A stretch of 64,000 nucleotides of DNA from Rhodococcus rhodochrous. GTDB taxonomy: Bacteria > Actinomycetota > Actinomycetes > Mycobacteriales > Mycobacteriaceae. The position numbers and the translations under genes are program-made. Of the stretch, positions 17,442-26,172 are shown piece by piece (within the stretch, counting starts at the first letter, position 1; each line of letters opens with the position of its first letter). The notes beneath the pieces are model-generated. The model was not told the DNA's origin and ran no database searches. It saw only the letters and a list, made by a program, of their open reading frames with translations. The stretch covers positions 3,525,444-3,589,443 of the forward strand of contig NZ_LT906450.1 in assembly GCF_900187265.1 (NCBI RefSeq), given 5' to 3'.

Positions 17442-20400
17442 TCCCCTGTCACCTGCCTGCCTTCGTCGTGTGCCGGGCAGCTCGACAGCACCGGGCAGTG
17501 CCGGCACCCGTCGTTGACCCTCGCGACGAAGCGGGGACCGCGGGTCGCGGCCGCCGCGTCGTGGATGATTTCCCGCCACTGCGCGAGACCGTCCTCGTCG
17601 AGGGGCGGCTGCACACGCTGCGTCGCACCTTCCTTGTTGTGCGGCTTCGCCACGAAGACCAGGCGCGCACCGCCGGGCTGCGACGCCGGTTCGCCCTCGA
17701 TCGCGCCGGCCGCCGCGGCCACCTGATAGGCGGCGAGCTGGGCATGATCGCGCGCGGCGTCCTTCGACACCGGGTTCTTCGCGGTCTTGACGTCGATGAC
17801 GACCGGACGACCGTCTGCGTCGCGTTCGAGCCGGTCGATGCGACCGCGGAGCCGCACGCGGGGCCGGTCGTCGGAATCGGGTTCGAGGATGCCGTCGACC
17901 TTGACCTCGACGCCGATCTCGGTGAGCTCTCCGCGCGTGCCCTGCAGCCACGTCGAGAAGGTGTCGAGCATGCGGCGGGTGCGTTCGAGCTCGCGGCGAG
18001 CGTACCATTCGGCGCCCAGATCGACCGAGTCCCACGCCTTTTCGAGGGCTTGATCGATGCGGTCGGGTGGGATCCGCCCGGCGAGCGCCTGGACGAGGGT
18101 GTGTACGAGCGTGCCGGTGACGGCGTGGCTGTTCTCGCCGTCGGATCCGCCGTGGCGCTCGAACATCCACCGCAGCGGGCAGGTCGTGAGCTGTTCGACC
18201 GTGGACGGCGACAATCGCACCGCGTCGTCGTCGGGATCCCACAGCGGGTCGGCGGTGCTGGGATCGGCCGTGCCGTACCAGTCGTCGGGGTGGGCGCCGC
18301 GCACCCCGGCGCGCGCGAGCCGCGCGAGTTGCTGGGCGGCGCGCTGCTGCCGTTCGGGTTCGGTCTCGGCGATCTCGGGATCGCACACCACGCTGCGCAG
18401 TTCGGCGACGAGGGCGGGCAGGGCCAGCACGCGGGTGCGGACCTCGTCGGGCACCGGTTCGGCCAGGAGGTCGTCGGACGCATCGAGGTCGTCGGTGCCG
18501 ACACCGCGCAGTTCGTCGACGAAACGGGACCGGACCAGTTCGCTGTCGCCGCTCACCGAATCGACGGCGGTCACCAGAAGGTGGGTGCGGGCGCGACTGC
18601 ACGCCACGAGGAACAGGCGCCGCTCCTCGGCGAGCAGCGGCGCGGTGCGGGAGAGCCGTGCGCCGGCCTCGTCTCCCCCGTCGACGCCGGAGACGGCGTC
18701 GATCAGGGCCTCGATGCCGAGCAGGGTGCCACGCGCCCGCAGGCTCGGCCACAGGCCTTCCTGGACACCGGCGACCACCACGACGTCCCACTCGCGGCCG
18801 GCGGCGGAGTGCGCGCTGACGACGGTGACCGCTTCGGATTCGGCGGCGACACGGGTGCGGGACGTGGCGGGGATCTCCTGCTCGGTGAGGTAGTCGACGA
18901 ACCCTGCGATGTGTGCGCGGGGCAGACGGTCGACGTAGTCGGCGGCGGCGTCGAACAGGGCCACGACCCCGTCGAGATCGCGGTCGGCCTGCGCACCGAT
19001 CGGCCCGCCCCAGGCCGACGCGGCGGCCCATCGACGTTCGAGTCCGGTGGCCTGCCATGCCTCCCACAGCACGTCCTCGAGGCCGCCCCCTCGCAGCGCC
19101 GCCGAGCGGGCCTTGCGCAGCACACCGAGCACCTTCTTCAGCGGTGCGGCCTCGACGTCGGTCAGCCCGCGGATCAGATGCGTGTTCTCGGCGGTGTCGT
19201 CGCCCTCGGTGAGCAGGATGCGCAGGAGTTCGGCGGAGTCGCGGTCGTTGCCCGACGCGAGCTCGACACGCCGCAGGCCACGCCGCAGTCTCCGCAGCGC
19301 GACCGGTTCGGCACCGCCGATGGGCCCGGACAGCAGAGCGAGCGCTTCGTCGCCTCCGAAGCCGCTGTCGGACACCGCGCGCAGCACGAGGAGCAGTCCC
19401 GCGACGCTGTGCTGACGGGCCAACGGGAGTTCGGAGGCGGCGGTCGTCATCGGGACGCCCGCCGAGAGCAGCGCGCGGCGCAGCGGCGCGAGTACCCGCG
19501 GCACGGAACGGACGACGATCGCCATGCGCGACCACGGCACACCGTCGACGAGATGGGACCGGCGCAGGGTGTCGGCGACCAGGGCCGCCTCCTTGGCCTG
19601 CGACGAACACACCGCCACCCGGACCTGCCCCGGATCGCCCTCCTCGACGCGGTGCCCGGCCATACCCCGGTGCGGCGGCAGGCCCGGCAGTCTGCGGGCG
19701 ATGCCGTCGGCGAGGGATGCCACCTCGGGAGCGGCACGATGATTGATACCCAACACGATCCGACGCGATCCGTCGGCCTCGCCGAGGCTCTCGAGGAAGG
19801 AGGTGTCGGCGCCGCGGAAGCCGAAGACGGCCTGATCGGGGTCGCCGGCGATCGTGCTCGTGCGGGTGCCGGTACCGATCACGCGGACCAGGTCGGCGGC
19901 CTGCGGATCGAGATGCTGGGCGTCGTCGACGAGCAGGTGGCGGATCCGGCCGCGCTCGGCGGCCAGCAGATCGGGATCCGTCGCGAACGCCGCGAGCGCC
20001 GCGCCGACCAACTCGGCCGCGTCGAGTGCCGGAGCGGTGGCCTCCGGAGCTTCGAGACCGACGGCACCGCGAAGCAGCATCACCTGCTCGTAGCGCTCCG
20101 CGAAACGCCCGGCCGCGACCCATTCGGGCCGATTTCGGCGCTCCCCGAGCGCCACCAGATCCTCCGGGCCGAGACCGCGCTCGTTCGCGCGCAACATCAG
20201 GTCGCGCAGTTCGACGGCGAAGCCCGTCATGCCCAGTGCCGGACGCAACCGCTCGGGCCACATCCCGGCGCCGTCGTCGATGTCGCCGCGCAGCAGTTCG
20301 CGCAGCACGGCATCCTGTTCGGCGCCGGTGATCAGACGGGGCGGCGGATTGCCGTGCGCCGAGGCCTGCAACCGCAGCACCGCGAAGGCATAGGAGTGGA

Positions 20401-20845
20401 CGGTACGGACGAGCGGCTCACGTGTGGCGCGGGGCACGGCGCCGTCGCCGAGGGCGATCAGACCGGCCGTGATCGCCTCGCGCACGGCGGTGGCGGACCG
20501 CCGCGAATGCGTGAGGATCAGCACCGACTCGGGATCGGCGCCGGAGGCGATGCGGTGGACCGCGAGGTCGACCAGCAGGGACGTCTTGCCCGTGCCGGGA
20601 CCGCCGAGGACCTGCCACGGCCGCCAGCGGAGGGAGGGCGGAGCGTCGTCGAACAGCACGCGCACGTCGTCGGGCCACTCGCGGGCCACCGGCGCCTCGG
20701 CCGACCTGCGCACGAGGCGCGCGGCCGGGCGCCGGACCCGATCGGGGATCTGCGGTTCGGACATGCGCGAGACGGTGGCGGGCAGATCGGTGACCTGCGC
20801 CCGTGGTGGGTGCAGGTCGGGAGTGCCGGTATCGACGTCGAGCAT
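17438..20845 (-). CDS. adnA: AdnA subunit of the AdnAB helicase-nuclease
   Basis: Encodes 1135 residues, counterpart of Rv3202c. Motor motifs: Walker A GGPGTGKTS (81-89), VDDAQHLD (306-313, with DDAQ instead of DExQ) and SAHSAAGREWDVV. The C-terminal nuclease has GRIDRLERD and VIDVKTAKN (1016 onward). C1114, C1117 and C1123, with an earlier Cys in TTCPLRW, form the expected [4Fe-4S] site. Known AdnA has a weak motor and a functional nuclease; the altered motif II fits that division of labour. The start is ATG at 20845 after GGGATGGGG; an ATG at 20764 (MSEPQIP) is a shorter alternative. Confidence 0.94.
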   Translation of the reverse strand: MLDVDTGTPDLHPPRAQVTDLPATVSRMSEPQIPDRVRRPAARLVRRSAEAPVAREWPDDVRVLFDDAPPSLRWRPWQVLGGPGTGKTSLLVDLAVHRIASGADPESVLILTHSRRSATAVREAITAGLIALGDGAVPRATREPLVRTVHSYAFAVLRLQASAHGNPPPRLITGAEQDAVLRELLRGDIDDGAGMWPERLRPALGMTGFAVELRDLMLRANERGLGPEDLVALGERRNRPEWVAAGRFAERYEQVMLLRGAVGLEAPEATAPALDAAELVGAALAAFATDPDLLAAERGRIRHLLVDDAQHLDPQAADLVRVIGTGTRTSTIAGDPDQAVFGFRGADTSFLESLGEADGSRRIVLGINHRAAPEVASLADGIARRLPGLPPHRGMAGHRVEEGDPGQVRVAVCSSQAKEAALVADTLRRSHLVDGVPWSRMAIVVRSVPRVLAPLRRALLSAGVPMTTAASELPLARQHSVAGLLLVLRAVSDSGFGGDEALALLSGPIGGAEPVALRRLRRGLRRVELASGNDRDSAELLRILLTEGDDTAENTHLIRGLTDVEAAPLKKVLGVLRKARSAALRGGGLEDVLWEAWQATGLERRWAAASAWGGPIGAQADRDLDGVVALFDAAADYVDRLPRAHIAGFVDYLTEQEIPATSRTRVAAESEAVTVVSAHSAAGREWDVVVVAGVQEGLWPSLRARGTLLGIEALIDAVSGVDGGDEAGARLSRTAPLLAEERRLFLVACSRARTHLLVTAVDSVSGDSELVRSRFVDELRGVGTDDLDASDDLLAEPVPDEVRTRVLALPALVAELRSVVCDPEIAETEPERQQRAAQQLARLARAGVRGAHPDDWYGTADPSTADPLWDPDDDAVRLSPSTVEQLTTCPLRWMFERHGGSDGENSHAVTGTLVHTLVQALAGRIPPDRIDQALEKAWDSVDLGAEWYARRELERTRRMLDTFSTWLQGTRGELTEIGVEVKVDGILEPDSDDRPRVRLRGRIDRLERDADGRPVVIDVKTAKNPVSKDAARDHAQLAAYQVAAAAGAIEGEPASQPGGARLVFVAKPHNKEGATQRVQPPLDEDGLAQWREIIHDAAAATRGPRFVARVNDGCRHCPVLSSCPAHDEGRQVTGE

Positions 20846-20910
20846 GACCCCATCCCACCAGACGGGTACGACAACGTCCGGGAGCACACCGCGAGGTCAC
20901 GACTGGGATA

Positions 20911-21705
20911 GTGGTCGGCGTGAGTGCCACGGAGCTTCTGCACACCCATCTGTTCGGGCCCGACGACGGACCGGAGGTCCTCGCCCTGCACGGACTCACC
21001 GGCCACGGCCGACGCTGGCGCAACCTCGCCGAACGACACCTGCCCCACCTGCGGTTCGTCGCCCCGGACCTGCGGGGTCACGGACGGTCGCCGTGGACTC
21101 CCCCGTGGTCGCTCGAGGCGCACGTCGCCGATCTGACGGCCGTACTGGACGCGCACACCACCGGTCCCGTCGCCGTGGTGGGCCACTCCTTCGGTGGTGC
21201 CCTCGCGCTGCATCTCGCCGCCGCGGTGCCCGACAGGGTGCGGGCGCTGGTGCTCCTCGACCCGGCGATCGGCCTCCCGGCCGACCGGATGCTCGAGATC
21301 GCCGACCTCACGCTCCACAATCCCGACTACACGGACGAGGCCGAGGCGCGGTCCGAGAAGGTCCACGGCGACTGGGGCGAGGTGGCACCCGAGCTGCTCG
21401 ACGAGGAGATCGCCGAGCACCTCGTCGAACTCGACTCGGGGCGCGTCAACTGGCGGATCTGTGTACCGGCGCTGGTGACCTCGTGGGGCGAGCTGGCCCG
21501 CGAACCCGTCCTGCCCCCGGCCGGTATCCCGACGACCTTCGTGCAGGCCGGGAAGGTGCAGCCCCCGTACACCACGGCGGACTTCCGTCGCGATCTCGCG
21601 GAGCGGCTCGGAGACGACCTGACCCTGCTCGAATTCGACTGCGACCACATGATCGACCAGGCGCGTCCCGCCGAGACCGCCGAACTCGTGGCCCGGATGG
21701 TGTAG
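20911..21705 (+). CDS. Alpha/beta hydrolase, LipV-like
   Basis: Encodes 264 residues. Alpha/beta hydrolase fold: oxyanion-hole LHGLTGHG (26-33), nucleophile elbow GHSFGG (Ser93) and the late His of CDHMID (H246); an Asp before it completes the triad. No signal peptide, so cytosolic. It occupies the position of lipV (Rv3203), an esterase/lipase. Substrate is not deducible. It is divergent from adnA and 3 bp upstream of the MGMT-like gene. Confidence 0.85.
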   Translation: MVGVSATELLHTHLFGPDDGPEVLALHGLTGHGRRWRNLAERHLPHLRFVAPDLRGHGRSPWTPPWSLEAHVADLTAVLDAHTTGPVAVVGHSFGGALALHLAAAVPDRVRALVLLDPAIGLPADRMLEIADLTLHNPDYTDEAEARSEKVHGDWGEVAPELLDEEIAEHLVELDSGRVNWRICVPALVTSWGELAREPVLPPAGIPTTFVQAGKVQPPYTTADFRRDLAERLGDDLTLLEFDCDHMIDQARPAETAELVARMV

Positions 21706-21708
21706 CCG

Positions 21709-22035
21709 GTGGTCACCACGGACGAGCAGATCGAGCGGGTTCGCGAACTCGTCGCCTCCGTGCCCGCGGGGCGGGTCGTGACATACGGCGACATCGCCGG
21801 CGCGGCGGGCCTGTCCAGTGCGCGCACCGTCGGCTGGATCATGCGGACCGATTCCGCCGACCTGCCGTGGCACCGCGTGGTCCCGGCCTCCGGACGACCG
21901 GCCGCGCACCTCGCACGCCGGCAACTCGCCCGCCTCGAACTCGAGGGCGTCCCGATCTCCGGCGACCGGATCGATCTGGCCCGTGCGCGGCACCGTTTCC
22001 CGCCGTACTCAGGCGATCACGAGCGGGACGGATGA
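21709..22035 (+). CDS. Alkyltransferase-like protein (MGMT family, Trp at the Cys site)
   Basis: Encodes 108 residues. It has the DNA-binding winged helix of O6-alkylguanine-DNA alkyltransferase (VTYGDIAGAAGLSSARTVGWIM), but the active-site PCHRV reads PWHRV (53-57), so it cannot accept an alkyl group. ATL proteins of this kind bind O6-alkylguanine and hand the lesion to nucleotide excision repair. It corresponds to Rv3204. The GTG start follows the hydrolase stop by 3 bp, and the stop region overlaps the possible upstream start of the MobA-MoeA gene. Confidence 0.92.
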   Translation: MVTTDEQIERVRELVASVPAGRVVTYGDIAGAAGLSSARTVGWIMRTDSADLPWHRVVPASGRPAAHLARRQLARLELEGVPISGDRIDLARARHRFPPYSGDHERDG

Positions 22036-22049
22036 GGCAGCATGAAGAC

Positions 22050-23786
22050 ATGAGCACGCTCACTCACGTCGAAGCCGTGATCGTCGCGGGAGGCCGCGCG
22101 ACCCGCATGGGAGGCGTCGACAAGCCCGCTCTGACCGTCGGCGGCCGCAGGATGCTGGATACCGCCCTCGGCGCGGTCGAGGGATGCGCGCGGGTCACGG
22201 TGGTGGGTCCGCACCGTGACGATCTCGCCCCGCACGTGCTGCAGATCCAGGAGACACCGCCCGGCGCGGGTCCGGTTGCCGCGTTGGCAGCGGCGGATCC
22301 GGTCGCCGATCTCGTGGTCACTCTCGCCGCCGACCTTCCGTTCGTCACACCGAAGACCGTCGCGGCCCTGCTCGAGGCCCTGAACGAGGATGCGGCGGCC
22401 GAGGCCGCCTTCGCGGTGGACGACACCGGACGGGTGCAGTTCCTGCTCGCGGCGTGGCGGACACCGGCGCTGGCCGCGCGTCTGGACTCTCTCGGTGGGG
22501 ACGTCGCGAACCGGCCCATGAAGGCGTTGTTGCCCGAGCGGTACGTCACCGTCGCGGTGTCCGAGGCGACCGACTGCGACACCCCGGCCGATCTGGAGGC
22601 GGCGCGCGCCGGATCCGCAACCGCCCGTGTGGCCACCGATCCCGACCATGCACGCAGGATTCTGCGCGAAGCGTTGTCACCCTTACCTTCCCGCACCGTT
22701 CCGGTCGAGGAAGCGCGGGGCGCCACGTTGGCGGCGCCACTCGTCGCGGCGGAGGCGTTGCCCCGTGTCCGCACTTCGGCCATGGACGGCTACGCGGTGG
22801 CCGGCGGCGGACCGTGGTTGTTGCGCAACGAGATCCGCTATGCGGGTGACGGTGGCTCGCTCACGCTCGGCGACGGGGAAGCCGCCCGGATCGCGACGGG
22901 CGCCCACCTGCCGGCCGGCGCGACCGCCGTCGTGCGCGACGAGTTCGTCCGCGTGGAGAGCGGTCTCGTCACCCGCCTGCCCGATGCCCCCGTGCGCGAC
23001 GACGCGCGTCGCCGCGGGGAGGACTGGGAGTCCGGGACGGTCCTCGCCGGGGCGGGCACCGCCGTGAGCCCGGCGGTCGTCTCCGCGGCCGCCAGCGGTG
23101 AGGTCGCCGAGCTTCGGGTGCGCGGCCCCCTGCGGGTGCACATCGTGCTCACCGGCGACGAGATCCGCCGCACCGGCCCTCTGCGCGAGGGGCAGACGCG
23201 CGACTCACTGGGTCCGGTACTCCCCGACCTCGTCCGTTGGTGCGGCGCCACGGTGGTCGGTGAAGGACATCTCCGCGACACCGCGGACGGATTCGACGCG
23301 TTGTTCACGGGCACCGATGCCGATGCGATCGTCATCGTGGGTGCGACGGGTGGTGGCGCCGCCGATCAGTTGCGCGGTGCGCTGACGCGGGCCGGCGCGC
23401 AGGTGGTCGTCGAACGGGTGCGGTGCAAGCCCGGCGGATCGCAGGTCGCGGCGACGCTGCCGGACGGCCGTGCCGTGTTGGGACTGCCCGGGAATCCGGT
23501 GGCGGCGGTGTCGACCCTGCTGGTGATGCTGCCTGCGATCGCCGACGGCCGTACCCTCCGTACCCCGACGATTCCCGTGACCGCTCCGCTGGCGAACGCC
23601 TCGGAGGTCGTCGGCGACATCACGCGGTTGCTGCCCGCCCGCCAGGACGTGCAGGGACGGTGGCTGTGCGACAACACGATTCGTACGGCGCATCTCGCCG
23701 GCCTCATCGGACGCAGCGCGATCGCCGTGGTGCCGCCGGGAGCGGTGGACGGCGACCGCGTCGAATTGTTGCCGCTTCCCAGCTGA
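22050..23786 (+). CDS. Fused MobA-like nucleotidyltransferase and MoeA molybdotransferase
   Basis: Encodes 578 residues. Residues 1 to about 190 form a MobA-like NTP-transferase domain (VAGGRATRMGGVDKP near 12-26, then AADLPF), which attaches GMP to molybdopterin. Residues about 200-578 are MoeA, with RTSAMDGYA, TGAHLPAGATAVV, LTGDEIRRTG and LPGNPVAA, which inserts molybdate into adenylated molybdopterin. In most bacteria these are separate proteins; the fusion would couple Mo insertion to nucleotide attachment. In MoeA the usual TGG(V/I)S reads GATGGGAAD. A start at 22032 (overlapping the previous stop) is possible. It supports molybdoenzymes such as nitrate reductase, whose genes are not in this window. 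Confidence 0.88.
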   Translation: MSTLTHVEAVIVAGGRATRMGGVDKPALTVGGRRMLDTALGAVEGCARVTVVGPHRDDLAPHVLQIQETPPGAGPVAALAAADPVADLVVTLAADLPFVTPKTVAALLEALNEDAAAEAAFAVDDTGRVQFLLAAWRTPALAARLDSLGGDVANRPMKALLPERYVTVAVSEATDCDTPADLEAARAGSATARVATDPDHARRILREALSPLPSRTVPVEEARGATLAAPLVAAEALPRVRTSAMDGYAVAGGGPWLLRNEIRYAGDGGSLTLGDGEAARIATGAHLPAGATAVVRDEFVRVESGLVTRLPDAPVRDDARRRGEDWESGTVLAGAGTAVSPAVVSAAASGEVAELRVRGPLRVHIVLTGDEIRRTGPLREGQTRDSLGPVLPDLVRWCGATVVGEGHLRDTADGFDALFTGTDADAIVIVGATGGGAADQLRGALTRAGAQVVVERVRCKPGGSQVAATLPDGRAVLGLPGNPVAAVSTLLVMLPAIADGRTLRTPTIPVTAPLANASEVVGDITRLLPARQDVQGRWLCDNTIRTAHLAGLIGRSAIAVVPPGAVDGDRVELLPLPS

Positions 23787-23787
23787 T

Positions 23788-24516
23788 TCAGGCGCGGTGG
23801 CGAGCCGCTCCCACAGGAGCGGGGCGCAACGCGTCGACGGCGGAACGGTAGCGCCGGACCACGAGGTCGACGACGGATTCGGCGACACCGATCGGCGCGG
23901 CGACACCGTCGGCGCCGACCTCCGCCAGGCGGCGGTGGAACAGACCGTCGGCGAGAAGATACGACGCGACGAACACCCGACGTGCGCCGCCTGCACGGAC
24001 CTCGTCCACGAGGGTCGCGACCCGCGGTTCTCCGGTGGCGATCCATCCGACGCGCACCGGGGTCCGCACGAGCGACGAGACCATGCGGGCCGTCACATGG
24101 ACGTCGTGGCGGGCGCGAGGGTCGGACGACCCGGCGGCCGCGAGAACGACGTCGTCGCCCTCGACCCAGCCGGCCTGCCGCAGCCGCTCGACGAGAACAC
24201 GGGCGAGAGCAGGGTCGGGACCGAGCGCGGGGGTGATCGTCACCGCGTCGTTCCCGCCGGCGGCGACCTCGCGCGGAACGTCGGTGTGCACGTGATAGCC
24301 GGAGGCGAGGAAGGCGGGGACGAGCACGGTCGGGCGGTCGGTGTCGCGCAGGACCTCCGAGGGCGACGGTCCGAGGACGTCGACGAAGGCGACGCGGGTG
24401 GGGCCGACGCGGGAGGAGACGGCATCGGCGAGCGCCGCGATCATGTCGACACCGCGCGGATTGCGGGTGCCGTGCGCGACGAGCAGCAATGCCGGGTCGG
24501 TGTGTGTACCGGTCAT
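23788..24516 (-). CDS. sirB: Sirohydrochlorin chelatase-like protein (CbiX/SirB)
   Basis: Encodes 242 residues. It contains two CbiX-type repeats. The first has the chelatase His in LLVAHGTRNPRG, and GYHVHTDVP provides the second metal-site His; the second repeat begins at about residue 125 (DVVLAAAGSSDPRARHDVH). The enzyme puts Fe(II) into sirohydrochlorin to make siroheme, the prosthetic group of NirB. It is the last gene of the narK-nirB-nirD-nnaR-sirB operon, and its ATG overlaps the nnaR stop. A cobalt chelatase role is not excluded, but the context favours siroheme. Confidence 0.87.
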   Translation of the reverse strand: MTGTHTDPALLLVAHGTRNPRGVDMIAALADAVSSRVGPTRVAFVDVLGPSPSEVLRDTDRPTVLVPAFLASGYHVHTDVPREVAAGGNDAVTITPALGPDPALARVLVERLRQAGWVEGDDVVLAAAGSSDPRARHDVHVTARMVSSLVRTPVRVGWIATGEPRVATLVDEVRAGGARRVFVASYLLADGLFHRRLAEVGADGVAAPIGVAESVVDLVVRRYRSAVDALRPAPVGAARHRA

Positions 24517-25652
24517 GGATGCATTCCTTCCGGGTCGACGGCGAGGCGGTAGCCACGCTTGACGACGGTCTGCACGATCGCCGGTGCGCCGAGAGCCGAG
24601 CGCACCCGGGCGACCGCGGTTTCGACGGCGTGGGTGTCGCCGCCACCACCGGGCAGGGCCGCGAGGAGTTCCTCGCGGGAGACGACGAGACCGGCGCGCG
24701 CGACGAGTGTGCGCATCAGGGCCATCCCGGCAGGGGGAAGGCACCGCACGGTGCCGTCGACGATCACGCAGCGCCCTCGCGGGCTGAGTACGTGACCGCC
24801 GGCCTCGATGCGCACGGCCCGCCGGGGCAGTTCCTCGGCGATGTGCCGGGCCAGCGAACCCAGCCGGGATCGGGTGGGCATGCTGACGGGTACGTCGAGT
24901 TCGGTGAGCGGTGCCGCGGTGACGGGACCGACGCACACCGCGGTGACGCCGGTCCGCAGCGACCGGAGCATCGGCTCGAGCCAGCCGGTCTCCTTGGCCC
25001 GCATGAGCATGGACGCAACGGCCGGTGCACTGGTGAAGCTCACCGCGTCGAGTCCGCGTTCGACGATCTGCTCGATCATCCGGTCGAGCGCGGTGAGATC
25101 CTCGGGGGCCGTCCAACGGTAGACCGGGACGGGCACGACGTCGGCGCCCGCAGCGCGCAGCGCCTCGCACACGTCGGTCCCGGGCTCCCATTCGGTGCGC
25201 TCGCCGTGCAACTGCACCGCGATGCGGCGACCGGCGACCCCCTCCTTCAGCAGAAGTTCGAGCACCTCGGCGGACGATTCCGAGGAAGGAGACCATTCCT
25301 CGCGGAGTTCGGCGGCCCGGATCGCGCCCGTGACCTTCGGGCCACGGGCGAGGATCCGGCTCGAGCCGAGTGCCTGCGCGAGGTCGTCGGCGAGTCCCCA
25401 GCCTTCCGCTGCACCCATCCACCCGCGGAATCCGATCGCCGTGGTGGCGATCGTGATGTCCAGGGGCTGCGAGACGATGCAGCGCGTGACGCGCTCGAGT
25501 TCGTCGTCGTCGGACAGCGGGATGATGCGGATGGCGGGGGCGTGCACGACCTCGGCCCCGCGCCTGGTGAGGAGCGTGGCGAACTCGTCGGCGCGTCGAG
25601 CCGCCGTCACGCCGATGGTGAATCCCCGCAACGGCGCGGTGTCGTCGCTCAC
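24513..25652 (-). CDS. nnaR: HemD-like protein fused to an OmpR-type winged helix (NnaR type)
   Basis: Encodes 379 residues from a GTG start. Residues 1 to about 265 are a uroporphyrinogen-III synthase (HemD) fold in two lobes. Residues about 280-379 are an OmpR/PhoB-type DNA-binding winged helix (SPRGRCVIVDGTVRCLPPAGMALMRTL...TVVKRGYRLAVD). The arrangement matches Rv0260c and M. smegmatis NnaR, a co-activator with GlnR of nitrate/nitrite assimilation. The position in a nitrite reductase operon supports that role. Whether the HemD part still binds or makes a tetrapyrrole cannot be told. There is no receiver domain. It overlaps nirD and sirB by 4 bp each. Confidence 0.88.
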   Translation of the reverse strand: MSDDTAPLRGFTIGVTAARRADEFATLLTRRGAEVVHAPAIRIIPLSDDDELERVTRCIVSQPLDITIATTAIGFRGWMGAAEGWGLADDLAQALGSSRILARGPKVTGAIRAAELREEWSPSSESSAEVLELLLKEGVAGRRIAVQLHGERTEWEPGTDVCEALRAAGADVVPVPVYRWTAPEDLTALDRMIEQIVERGLDAVSFTSAPAVASMLMRAKETGWLEPMLRSLRTGVTAVCVGPVTAAPLTELDVPVSMPTRSRLGSLARHIAEELPRRAVRIEAGGHVLSPRGRCVIVDGTVRCLPPAGMALMRTLVARAGLVVSREELLAALPGGGGDTHAVETAVARVRSALGAPAIVQTVVKRGYRLAVDPEGMHP

Positions 25653-26083
25653 GAACCCTCTCCGGTCGGACCCTCGTGCCGCTGGTCGCGCGGGACGAGG
25701 CTGTGGATCTGGACGACTCCCGCCCACACGCGCACCTCGTAGACGGGCAGACGCACCGACGGATCGTCGAGGCATCGGCCGTCGTCGAGGGAGAAGACCT
25801 GCTTGAGCAGCGGCGACGCCACGGTGGGTTCTCCGCCTCGGTCGCCCACGATGCCGCGGGACATCACCGCGGCGCGGCCGAACGGATCGAAGTTGCCCAC
25901 TGCGCGCAGCGTTCCGTCGTCGAGCAGGAACAGGGCCACCTGCTCGCCGCCGCGCAGCAGCACGGCCACGCCGCGGCCCGGGATGAGATGGCTGAGCGGA
26001 CAGGCCGAGGTCCATTCCAGTCGCCCGTCGAACACGCTGTCGCGCGTCGATCCCCCTACGGTATGCGTCTCGATGACGGTCAT
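25649..26083 (-). CDS. nirD: Nitrite reductase small subunit NirD
   Basis: Encodes 144 residues. It has a Rieske-like fold (RGGEQVALFLLDDGTLRAVGNFDPFGRA, then DPSVRLPVYEVRV) but lacks the Cys/His cluster ligands, as NirD proteins do. It partners NirB in NADH-dependent reduction of nitrite to ammonium in the cytosol. The ATG is preceded by AAGGAGGACAGCG, a strong ribosome binding site. It is 89 bp downstream of nirB and overlaps nnaR by 4 bp. Confidence 0.92.
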   Translation of the reverse strand: MTVIETHTVGGSTRDSVFDGRLEWTSACPLSHLIPGRGVAVLLRGGEQVALFLLDDGTLRAVGNFDPFGRAAVMSRGIVGDRGGEPTVASPLLKQVFSLDDGRCLDDPSVRLPVYEVRVWAGVVQIHSLVPRDQRHEGPTGEGS

Positions 26084-26172
26084 CGCTGTCCTCCTTGAAA
26101 CTGCTGTCCTGAAGTTTGGGTGCCCGGTGTTTCGAGCGCGTTACCCGCTCGTTCCCTCGGGGTAAGCGGTGG

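Noticed and set aside
17399-20911. 1170-codon plus-strand ORF opposite adnA
   Set aside because: Shadow of adnA; no domain, no ribosome binding site.
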